From Pseudomonadota bacterium (GTDB lineage: Bacteria; Desulfobacterota; Desulfovibrionia; Desulfovibrionales; Desulfovibrionaceae), in the NCBI GenBank assembly GCA_023433925.1, contig JAEYTO010000085.1, forward strand, positions 1 through 12,115: 12,115 nt of DNA, in the 5' to 3' direction. The position numbers were made by a program, and so were the translations under genes. The notes under the pieces were generated by a model. That model was not told the DNA's origin and made no database searches. It saw nothing but the letters and a program-made list of their open reading frames with translations. This document shows, one piece after another, positions 6,063-12,115 of this stretch; within the stretch, counting starts at the first letter, position 1; each line of letters begins with the position of its first letter.

Positions 6063-6131
6063 ATGCGCGTCGGCACCAAAATGGACAGGACAAGAGACAT
6101 GCAAACAGCAAACCCGAGGAGATCAATATGA
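6063..6131 (+). CDS. possible 22-codon upstream ORF overlapping the dehydrogenase start
   Basis: An open frame from ATG 6063, with in-frame ATGs also at 6081 and 6099, ends at TGA 6129-6131. That stop overlaps the dehydrogenase ATG as ATGA. AGGA (6087-6090) lies 8 nt before the third ATG, so a 10-codon version starting MQTANPRR is the best supported. The layout would permit translational coupling to the dehydrogenase. No homology is recognised, and the frame may be fortuitous. Confidence 0.3.
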   Translation: MRVGTKMDRTRDMQTANPRRSI

Positions 6132-7285
6132 AAGCATCCGGCCCGGCGACATTTCTTTTGGGAGCGCTGTCGCTGCTGATGGTGTCCGCTCCTGGAGCAG
6201 CGCTGTCGCAGATCGAAACGGCGCGCACGGAGAAAGGCATCGAGGTTGGCATCGAGAAGCTGGTGGACGGGCTGAATCATCCCTGGGGCATGGCCTTCCT
6301 CCCCGACGGCCGCTTGCTGATCACGGAGCGCAACACCGGCAAGCTGCATATTCTCGGCGCCGACCGCACTCTCTCCAAACCCCTGGAAGGCGTGCCGGAA
6401 GTTTTCGCGCAAGGCCAGGGAGGGCTCATGGATGTCGCGCTCGATCCGAACTTCAAGGAGAACAACTACATATACCTGTCCTATGCAAAGCCGGGCGAAG
6501 GCGGCAAGGCGACCACCGCGCTTGGCCGCGGCAAGCTCGCGGGCGGCCGCATCGAGGGTTTCAAGGATATCTTCGTTCAGGAGCCCTACATCGACGGGTC
6601 AAAACACTTCGGCAACCGGATCGAATTCTCCCCGGACGGCAGGTATCTGTTCCTTGCGCTTGGCGAGCGGTACCAGTTTGACCCGGCGCAGGATCTTTCC
6701 AACCATCTGGGCAAGGTGGTCCGCATTCATCCTGACGGCAGTGTGCCGAAGGACAACCCTTTCGTCGGGCGGGAAAAGGCTCTGGATGAAATCTGGTCCT
6801 ACGGCCACCGCAATATCGAGGCCATGGCCTTTCAGCCGGGGACTGGCGTGCTCTGGGTCGGGGAAATGGGGCCGAAAGGCGGCGACGAGCTCAATATCAT
6901 CGAAAAAGGCGCCAACTACGGCTGGCCGATGGTCAGCTGGGGCGATCATTATGACGGAAGCAAAATACCGGATCCTTCGACCCATCCGGAGTTCAAGGCC
7001 GCCGTCCGCCACTGGACCCCGGTCATCTCGCCTTCAGGCATGGACTTCTACCAGGGCGACATGTTCCCCCAGTGGAAAAACAATGTCCTCATTGGCGGAC
7101 TGACACACAAGGAGGTCGTCCGCCTCGTTCTTGATGGCGGCCAGGTCAAGGAAGAGGATCGCCTGTCCATGCCGGGGCGAATTCGCGATATCGACACGGC
7201 CCCGGACGGCTCGATTTATGTCCTGACCGATGAGGGCGACGGCGGCGTCTGGCGCATCAGCGCCGTGGGAAAAGCCTCCAAGTAG
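6128..7285 (+). CDS. PQQ-dependent aldose sugar dehydrogenase (YliI/Asd, GSDH family), secreted
   Basis: Predicted to oxidise aldose sugars to lactones in the periplasm, passing electrons from PQQ to a respiratory carrier. The 385 residues begin with a Sec signal peptide (basic start, hydrophobic core about 8-20, cleavage near APGAALS). A six-bladed beta-propeller of the glucose/sorbosone dehydrogenase type follows. Visible family motifs are LNHPWGMAFLPDGRLLITER (49-68), GGLMDVALDPNF (98-109), SKHFGNRIEFSPDGRYLF (158-175; H160 the likely catalytic His), WSYGHRNIEAM (223-233), GEMGPKGGDELNII (245-258), GANYGWP (261-267) and a closing GGVWRI. Length is close to E. coli YliI (about 371). GAGGAG (6116-6121) lies 6 nt before the ATG. 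GC3 is about 75% in the first 60 codons, well below dnaE. No PQQ biosynthesis genes are nearby, and substrate specificity is not readable. Confidence 0.92.
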   Translation: MKASGPATFLLGALSLLMVSAPGAALSQIETARTEKGIEVGIEKLVDGLNHPWGMAFLPDGRLLITERNTGKLHILGADRTLSKPLEGVPEVFAQGQGGLMDVALDPNFKENNYIYLSYAKPGEGGKATTALGRGKLAGGRIEGFKDIFVQEPYIDGSKHFGNRIEFSPDGRYLFLALGERYQFDPAQDLSNHLGKVVRIHPDGSVPKDNPFVGREKALDEIWSYGHRNIEAMAFQPGTGVLWVGEMGPKGGDELNIIEKGANYGWPMVSWGDHYDGSKIPDPSTHPEFKAAVRHWTPVISPSGMDFYQGDMFPQWKNNVLIGGLTHKEVVRLVLDGGQVKEEDRLSMPGRIRDIDTAPDGSIYVLTDEGDGGVWRISAVGKASK

Positions 7286-7332
7286 GCATCGCCGAGGCCT
7301 GCCATGGGCGGCCATGGCGCTGTGTCGATGAC

Positions 7333-7359
7333 CCGAGAGAGGGCGCTGCCCTCTCTCGG
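7333..7359. terminator. 12-bp hairpin between convergent genes, possible bidirectional terminator
   Basis: A perfect 12-bp stem: CCGAGAGAGGGC (7333-7344), loop GCT, GCCCTCTCTCGG (7348-7359). It lies 47 nt past the dehydrogenase stop and 16 nt past the dnaE stop, so it could serve both convergent transcripts. No long T-run follows on either side (TTGATT on plus), which lowers confidence in purely intrinsic termination. No gene lies between 7286 and 7375. Confidence 0.6.
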
Positions 7360-7375
7360 TTGATTCGCAAAAGCC

Positions 7376-10300
7376 TTAGCCCACGCGCCAGCCCTCGATC
7401 TCCTTCCAGAACTCCACCGTGGGCGCCACGGCGTAGCGCGGGCCCAGGCGCAAGCGGCAGCAGCCCTCGGGCAGGGCCAGCTCGATCTGCACCGGGGCGC
7501 GGCCCGGATAGCGGCTCAGGATGGCCTTGAGCGCGTCGAGCCGTCCCGCGTCGAAGGCCGACTTGGGCAACTGGAGGTCCACGGGCTGCTCGCCGGCCGA
7601 GACCACGCCCGACAGGAGGCAGACGTCCTCGGCCAGGAGCTTGGCCTTGCGCGGCGCGGCGTCCTCGTCGTCCCCGCCGCCCTCGATCTCGCTGATCTTG
7701 GCCGTGACGAGCAGGGGCTGGTCGCCCTCCAGGTGCGGCCTGGCCTTCTGATAGGCCTCGGGGAACATGACCAGTTCGGTCGCGCCGGTCAGGTCCTCGG
7801 CCTGGCAGAAGGCCATCTTGTCGCCGCGCTTGGTCACGTGCTCCTTGACCCCGGTGATGAGCAGGCCGACCTTGACCTGCACGCCCTCGGGCATCTCGGC
7901 GCACTCCTCCAGGCTCGGGCAGCGCAGCCGCCGCAGCTCGTGCCGGTAGACCAGCAGCGGGTGGCTGGAAAGATAGAAACCCAGGGCCTCTTTCTCGTTG
8001 CGCAGCTTCTCGTCGTCGGGCCATTCCTCGATGGCCTGCTCGGGGCAGGCCACGCCCAGTCCGGGCAGGGAAGCCTCGCGTTCGCTCGTGCCCATGAGCC
8101 CGAGCATGGAGATCTGGCCCGATTCCCGGTCCTTCTGCTTCTTCTGGGCCAGCCCCACCACGCGCTCCAGCCCGGCGAAGAGCGCGGCGCGCGTGGTCCC
8201 GAAGCCGTCCATGGCCCCGGCCTTGATGAGGCTCTCCAGCACGCGCTTGGTGACCTTGCGCAGGTTGACCCGGTTGCACAGGTCGAGCAGGCTGCGGAAC
8301 GGCCCGTCCGCCTCGCGCGCGGCCACGATCTCCTTGATGGCCTCGTCGCCCACGTTCTTGACCCCGCCCAGACCGTAGCGGATGCGGCCCTGCTCCACCG
8401 TGAACTGGCGCACGCTCGCGTTCACGTCCGGCGGCAGGACCTTGATCTCCATGTCCCGGCACGAATTGACGTATTTGAGGATCTTGTCCTGATTCTCAAG
8501 CTCCGAGGTCATGAGCGCGGCCATGAACTCGTGCTTGTGGTGCACCTTGAGATAGGCCGTGTGGTAGGAGATGAGCGCATAGGCCGCGCTGTGCGACTTG
8601 TTGAAGCCGTACTCGGCGAACTTCTCCATAAGGTCGAAGACCTCGTTGGCCGTGGCCTCGGCGATCTTGTTCTCGCGCGCGCCGGACAGGAAGCGCTCGC
8701 GCTGCTTGGCCATCTCCTCGGGGTTCTTCTTGCCCATGGCCCGGCGCAGAAGGTCGGCCTGGCCAAGCGTGTAGCCCGCCATGATCTGGGCCACGGACAT
8801 GACCTGCTCCTGGTAGACTATGACGCCGTAGGTGGGCTGCAGCACCTCGCGCAGGCTTTCGTGCGGGTAGACCACCGGCACCTCGCCGTGCTTGCGCTTG
8901 ATGAACTCGTCGACCATGCCCGAGCCGAGTGGGCCGGGCCGGTAGAGCGCGAGCATGGCGATGATGTCCTCGAAGCAGGATGGCTTGAGCATTTGCAGGT
9001 ACTTGCGCATGCCCGAGGACTCGACCTGGAAGATGCCGTCCGTGTCGCCGCGCGAGTAGAGCCGGTAGGTCTCGGCGTCGTCCAGGGCCAGCGTGTCCAG
9101 GTCCGGCGGAGTCAGGTCCTGACGCGCGATGTTGTCCAGGGCGTCCTGGATGACGGTCATGGTGCGCAGGCCCAGGAAGTCGAACTTGACCAGCCCGACC
9201 TTCTCGACCTTCTTCATGTCGTACTGGGTGACCACCCCGCCCTTTTTATCGCGATAGATCGGCAGGTAGTCCCACATGGGGCCGGGGCTGATGACCACGC
9301 CGGCCGCGTGGGTCGAGCAGTGCCGGCACAAGCCCTCCAGCCTGATGGACACGTCCAGGCATTTGCGCACCTGCGGATCGAGGTCGTACAGGTTGCGCAG
9401 CTCCTGCTCGCTGTCCAGGGCCTTGGGGATGGTCATCTTGAGGTCTTCGGGAATGAGCTTGGCGATGCGGTTGGTGTCCGCGAAGCTCATGCCCAGGGCC
9501 CGGCCCACGTCCTTGACCGCGGCCTTGGCCTTCATGGTGCCGAAGGTCGTGATCTGGGCCACGTTGTCCTCGCCGTAGTGGCGGGTGACGTAGTCGATGA
9601 CCTCGTGACGCCTGCGCTCGCAGAAGTCCACGTCGATATCCGGCATGGAGATGCGCTCGACGTTCAGAAAGCGCTCGAAGAGCAGGTTGTAGGGAATGGG
9701 GTCCAGGTTGGTGATCTTGAGCGCCCAGGCCACGATGGAGCCCGCGGCCGAGCCGCGGCCCGGCCCCACGGGAATGGCCGAGCCCTTGGCCCAGTTGATG
9801 AAGTCCTGCACGATGAGGAAATAGCCCGGAAACTTCATCTGGCAGATGACGTCCAGCTCGTATTCGAAGCGCCGCCAGTAGGCCTGCTCGTCGACCTTGT
9901 AGGGCAGCCTGGCCAGCCGCTCCGTGAGGCCCTCGCGAGACAGCCGGCGGAACTCGTCCTCCAGGGTCGCGCCCGCCGGCAGCTCGTAGCTGGGGAAATG
10001 GAGCTGCTTGAGGTTCAATTCGACATTGCACTGCTCGGCGATGCGCAGCGTGTTCTCCAGGGCCTCGGGGCAGTCGGAGAACTCGCGGAGCATCTCCTGG
10101 GCCGGCCGGTAGTACAGCTCGCTCGTGCCGAAGCGCAGGCGGTCCTTGTCGTCCACGGTGGCGGCCGTCTGGATGCACAAGAGCACGTCGTGGGCCTCGA
10201 CGTCCTCGCGCGTGAGATAGTGGCAGTCGTTGGTGGCCACGAGCGGCAGGCCCGTGGCGTCCGCGCACTTGCGCAGAAGCTCGTTGGCCTTGAACTGCTC

Positions 10301-10837
10301 CTCCAGGCCGTTGGCCTGCAACTCCAGGTAGAAGCGGCCGGGGAAGATCTGGCCGTACTCGTTGGCCGCGCGTATGCCGGCATCCAGGCCCTGGCCCATG
10401 AGCTTGCGCGGCACCTCGCCGGCCAGGCAGGCCGACAGAGCGATGAGCCCCTCGGAGTGCTCCATGAGCCAGGTCTTGTCCACGCGCGGCCTGTAGTGGA
10501 AACCGTACAGGCTGGCCTTGGACACGAGCTTGAGCAGGTTGTGGTAGCCCGTCAGGTCCTTGGCCAGGAGCACGAGGTGATGGCGCGGAGCGCCTGGGCT
10601 CTTGTCCTCGACGCCGCCCTCGCCGGCCACGTAGACCTCGCAGCCCAGGATGGGCTTTATGCCGCAGTCCTTGGCCTTCATGTAGAAATCGACCGCGCCG
10701 TGCATGTTGCCGTGGTCGGTGATGGCCGCGGCCGGCAGGCCGAACTCCTTGGCCTTGGAGCACAGATCCTTGATGCGGATGGCGCCGTCGAGCAGGCTGT
10801 ACTCGGTATGGCAGTGCAAGTGGACGAAGTCGGGCAT
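7376..10837 (-). CDS. dnaE: DNA polymerase III subunit alpha
   Basis: The catalytic subunit of the chromosomal replicase. The 1153-residue length matches E. coli DnaE (1160). The N-terminal PHP domain (about 1-270) has HLHCHTEYSLLDG (6-18), ITDHGNMHG (39-47), GCEVYV (65-70) and TNDCHYL (202-208), so its putative metal ligands look largely intact. The polymerase core has VGPGRGSAAGSIVAWAL (357-373) and PDIDVDFCERRR (399-410); D402 and D404, with D553 in KFDFLGLRT, align with the E. coli catalytic triad. A helix-hairpin-helix segment lies near 846-890. QISML (908-912) is a likely beta-clamp-binding motif, and an OB fold spans about 986-1050. ATG 10837 gives the conserved MPDFVHLH start; ATG 10873 and 11044 lack ribosome sites and add non-conserved sequence. 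It appears monocistronic. Confidence 0.98.
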   Translation of the reverse strand: MPDFVHLHCHTEYSLLDGAIRIKDLCSKAKEFGLPAAAITDHGNMHGAVDFYMKAKDCGIKPILGCEVYVAGEGGVEDKSPGAPRHHLVLLAKDLTGYHNLLKLVSKASLYGFHYRPRVDKTWLMEHSEGLIALSACLAGEVPRKLMGQGLDAGIRAANEYGQIFPGRFYLELQANGLEEQFKANELLRKCADATGLPLVATNDCHYLTREDVEAHDVLLCIQTAATVDDKDRLRFGTSELYYRPAQEMLREFSDCPEALENTLRIAEQCNVELNLKQLHFPSYELPAGATLEDEFRRLSREGLTERLARLPYKVDEQAYWRRFEYELDVICQMKFPGYFLIVQDFINWAKGSAIPVGPGRGSAAGSIVAWALKITNLDPIPYNLLFERFLNVERISMPDIDVDFCERRRHEVIDYVTRHYGEDNVAQITTFGTMKAKAAVKDVGRALGMSFADTNRIAKLIPEDLKMTIPKALDSEQELRNLYDLDPQVRKCLDVSIRLEGLCRHCSTHAAGVVISPGPMWDYLPIYRDKKGGVVTQYDMKKVEKVGLVKFDFLGLRTMTVIQDALDNIARQDLTPPDLDTLALDDAETYRLYSRGDTDGIFQVESSGMRKYLQMLKPSCFEDIIAMLALYRPGPLGSGMVDEFIKRKHGEVPVVYPHESLREVLQPTYGVIVYQEQVMSVAQIMAGYTLGQADLLRRAMGKKNPEEMAKQRERFLSGARENKIAEATANEVFDLMEKFAEYGFNKSHSAAYALISYHTAYLKVHHKHEFMAALMTSELENQDKILKYVNSCRDMEIKVLPPDVNASVRQFTVEQGRIRYGLGGVKNVGDEAIKEIVAAREADGPFRSLLDLCNRVNLRKVTKRVLESLIKAGAMDGFGTTRAALFAGLERVVGLAQKKQKDRESGQISMLGLMGTSEREASLPGLGVACPEQAIEEWPDDEKLRNEKEALGFYLSSHPLLVYRHELRRLRCPSLEECAEMPEGVQVKVGLLITGVKEHVTKRGDKMAFCQAEDLTGATELVMFPEAYQKARPHLEGDQPLLVTAKISEIEGGGDDEDAAPRKAKLLAEDVCLLSGVVSAGEQPVDLQLPKSAFDAGRLDALKAILSRYPGRAPVQIELALPEGCCRLRLGPRYAVAPTVEFWKEIEGWRVG

Positions 10838-10915
10838 GATTCTCGGGGCTCCGCGCTCTGGCTGGGCGCTCATGGCAGTGTTTGAAGAGCGACTCAGGAT
10901 AACCGACTCCGGGCA

Positions 10916-10943
10916 GGAAGAAAATGGCGCGCGAAGCGCGCCA
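10916..10943 (-). terminator. terminator-like hairpin in the dnaE leader
   Basis: Read on the minus strand, TGGCGCGC, loop TTC and GCGCGCCA form a perfect 8-bp stem (plus-strand 10925-10943), followed at once by TTTTCTTCC (10924-10916). This is a good intrinsic-terminator layout pointing towards dnaE, about 80 nt before its ATG. If the dnaE promoter lies upstream of it, the element could act as an attenuator. If it lies downstream, the element insulates dnaE from upstream minus-strand transcription. Confidence 0.6.
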
Positions 10944-11216
10944 AACCTGAATCGGCCTCCCAACCGCGCGCCATGACAGGTGAAAAAACATGCCTCGTTC
11001 GCGGCGGCCGGGTCTGGCCGGACAAGCGCGCGGCCACCATGCAAGGCATGGGCGCGGAGATCGGGACAAATCAGGACGAATCAGACCGGGCCGCCACTTC
11101 TTCGCCGACTGAATCCGTCGGCGTCGTGATCATGATCCCGTGGCTCACGGCGGTCATTCCACTCGTGCACGACTGGGCGCGCACCATCCCGTGATCCGTC
11201 TTTCATTCAACGCGCT

Positions 11217-11245
11217 TTGACTTCGCGCGCGCCTTCCTCTATACA
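11217..11245 (+). promoter_or_regulatory. sigma70-type promoter for the lipoprotein gene
   Basis: TTGACT (11217-11222) and TATACA (11240-11245) are separated by 17 bp; an overlapping TACAAT (11242-11247) gives 19 bp. The predicted start of transcription is near 11252, leaving a leader of about 50 nt. It is the best promoter match in the window and points into the downstream gene. Confidence 0.65.
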
Positions 11246-11300
11246 ATGGATGGTTTCTTTTCCCCTCGCGGTCCCGTCACCGGCCCGCACTGGAGGTCAT

Positions 11301-12115
11301 ATGCGTCCATCTCGGCACTTGATCGTCCTGCTCCTGATCCTACCCATCGCGTTCTCGACCGGCTGCGGCGGCGGTGGCGGCGGCAACGACCACGGCACTG
11401 GATCGCAAATCGACGACGAACTGGTTCCCGAAGACCACCTGGTCCTGACCTTCAGGAACAAGCAAGGCCAGCCCGTGCAGGGCATGGAAGTCCTCCTGCA
11501 CGAACCCGGCGGTACGTTCAGGTCCGAGAGGACCGATGCCTCGGGCAAGGCCGACTTCGGTGACATCGGCGACACCAAGACCACCGTAACCTGGGGATAC
11601 GAGTTGACCGATCAATCGGGAGGCGTCGAAGTCCGCAAACGATCCCTGGTCACCGCCGTGGACATGCCCGGCGGAGGGCATATGCTTTCGTGCCCAGGAA
11701 ACCGCCGGTCGGTTCCCTTCATGATGGGGGTGCAGGCTCTTCCACCAGCAGTGGCGCACATCACGGGCGTCCTTCCGGGCATCTCCGTGGTGGTGGCCAG
11801 CGGCGACATAAAGGATTTTACCCTTCCCTTCCCACCTCTGGACCCGCAGAACATGCAGCAAGATGGAAGAGTCTCGGGGCTCGTGCTGTCTGAGGCTTCT
11901 TCGGAACCCATTGAATTCTATAATTACTTCGAGGTGGACCCGCGCGCGGCCAGCCAGCCCCGCATATCCATCAATGCGCACAGCGAGACAAGCCCACTGG
12001 ATTACATCATCCAGGGCGGCTCCGCGCAGCAGGTCACGCTCATGCTCCTGCGCAAGGGGGGCATCCTTGCCCCGCGGCGGATCGGCTCATTGACCTCGCC
12101 CGGGCATACGAGCGG
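11301..12115 (+). CDS. putative lipoprotein with beta-sandwich-like domain, 3'-truncated by the window end
   Basis: A reading frame of at least 271 codons, open at the window end. The ATG at 11301 follows GGAGG (11292-11296) at 4-nt spacing and a strong promoter. The N-terminus is a lipoprotein signal: basic MRPSRH, hydrophobic LIVLLLILPIAF, then lipobox FSTGC with C22 the likely lipidated cysteine. A flexible Gly-rich linker follows (GGGGGGN), so the protein is probably anchored facing the periplasm or outer surface. Residues about 45-90 (LVLTFRNKQGQPVQGMEVLL, later TDASGKADFGDIG) resemble carboxypeptidase-regulatory-like or Big-type beta-sandwich repeats, which often serve as adhesion or spacer modules. 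Specific function is not recognised. GC3 is somewhat lower than in dnaE. Confidence 0.75.
   Translation, partial: MRPSRHLIVLLLILPIAFSTGCGGGGGGNDHGTGSQIDDELVPEDHLVLTFRNKQGQPVQGMEVLLHEPGGTFRSERTDASGKADFGDIGDTKTTVTWGYELTDQSGGVEVRKRSLVTAVDMPGGGHMLSCPGNRRSVPFMMGVQALPPAVAHITGVLPGISVVVASGDIKDFTLPFPPLDPQNMQQDGRVSGLVLSEASSEPIEFYNYFEVDPRAASQPRISINAHSETSPLDYIIQGGSAQQVTLMLLRKGGILAPRRIGSLTSPGHTS

Larger units (their letters stand above)
5815..6127. other. 313-nt AT-rich intergenic region upstream of the sugar dehydrogenase
   Basis: It contains a small stem (GCCGT 5841-5845, ACGGC 5851-5855), an intrinsic terminator (5956-5998), an exact TATAAT (6008-6013) and a short upstream ORF (6063-6131). Base composition from about 5930 to 6060 is strikingly A+T-rich for this genome. 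The sequence between the 98-aa ORF stop and the terminator (5815-5955) could be an untranslated 3' tail or a small RNA, but no promoter specific to it was identified. Confidence 0.45.
10838..11300. other. 463-nt divergent intergenic region between dnaE and the lipoprotein gene
   Basis: It contains the terminator-like hairpin at 10916-10943, a 7-bp stem CGCCGAC (11103-11109) with GTCGGCG (11117-11123), a 10-bp perfect palindrome GATCATGATC (11128-11137), and a promoter at 11217-11245 for the lipoprotein gene. A weak dnaE promoter may lie on the minus strand (TATCCT, plus-strand 10896-10901, with TTTTCT 17 bp upstream). A 73-codon plus-strand frame at 10973-11194 has no ribosome site and looks fortuitous. 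Confidence 0.5.

Noticed and set aside
5996..6412. 138-codon minus-strand frame overlapping the sugar dehydrogenase start
   Set aside because: It is antisense to the conserved signal peptide and first propeller blade, and its tail falls in the A+T-rich spacer without coding bias.
7733..10885. 1050-codon plus-strand frame antisense to dnaE
   Set aside because: Striking in length, but it is produced by the extreme GC3 bias of dnaE. Its His/Val/Leu/Gln-rich composition matches no family and no promoter or ribosome site precedes it.
10973..11194. 73-codon plus-strand frame in the dnaE upstream region
   Set aside because: No Shine-Dalgarno, mixed codon composition and no recognisable motif. It was left as intergenic.

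Overview
The window is GC-rich chromosomal DNA. Gene content and codon use suggest a Gram-negative bacterium of the Desulfovibrionaceae type (sulfate-reducing Desulfobacterota). The clues are the pairing of a CgeB-like and a family 9 glycosyltransferase, third-position GC above 90% in the housekeeping genes, and a DnaE1 replicase with an intact-looking PHP domain. The taxonomic call is inference from gene style, not from a marker gene. No rRNA, tRNA, CRISPR array, insertion sequence or phage gene was recognised.

Region 1 (about 1-4085, minus strand) reads, in transcription order, as a small GHKL serine kinase/anti-sigma protein, a STAS-domain antagonist that overlaps it by 28 bp, a CgeB-like glycosyltransferase starting 14 bp after the STAS stop, and a family 9 (heptosyltransferase-type) glycosyltransferase 84 bp further on. 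It looks like one operon joining a partner-switching regulatory pair to two surface-glycan enzymes. No cognate sigma factor or PP2C phosphatase lies in the window.

Region 2 (4254-5133, minus strand) is a two-gene unit, queD (queuosine/7-deazaguanine pathway) and dtd (D-aminoacyl-tRNA deacylase), 7 bp apart. Both act on tRNA: one supplies a modified base, the other proofreads charged tRNA.

Region 3 (about 5134-7375) looks accessory. It has an AT-richer intergenic stretch, a 98-residue orphan ORF, a clear intrinsic terminator, a possible 22-codon upstream ORF, and a secreted PQQ-type aldose sugar dehydrogenase. GC3 is visibly lower here than in the flanking genes, and the stretch sits between two conserved minus-strand blocks.

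Region 4 (7376-10837, minus strand) is dnaE, the catalytic alpha subunit of DNA polymerase III. Its leader holds an intrinsic-terminator-like hairpin.

Region 5 (10838-12115) is a 463-nt divergent intergenic region with a good sigma70-type promoter, followed by a plus-strand lipoprotein gene that runs off the end of the window.

Nothing in the window is clearly a new system. The best leads are the kinase/STAS pair tied to glycosyltransferases (with a 15-nt duplicated start region), the single in-frame amber codon between the two glycosyltransferase genes, the upstream ORF before the sugar dehydrogenase, and the terminator-like element in the dnaE leader.
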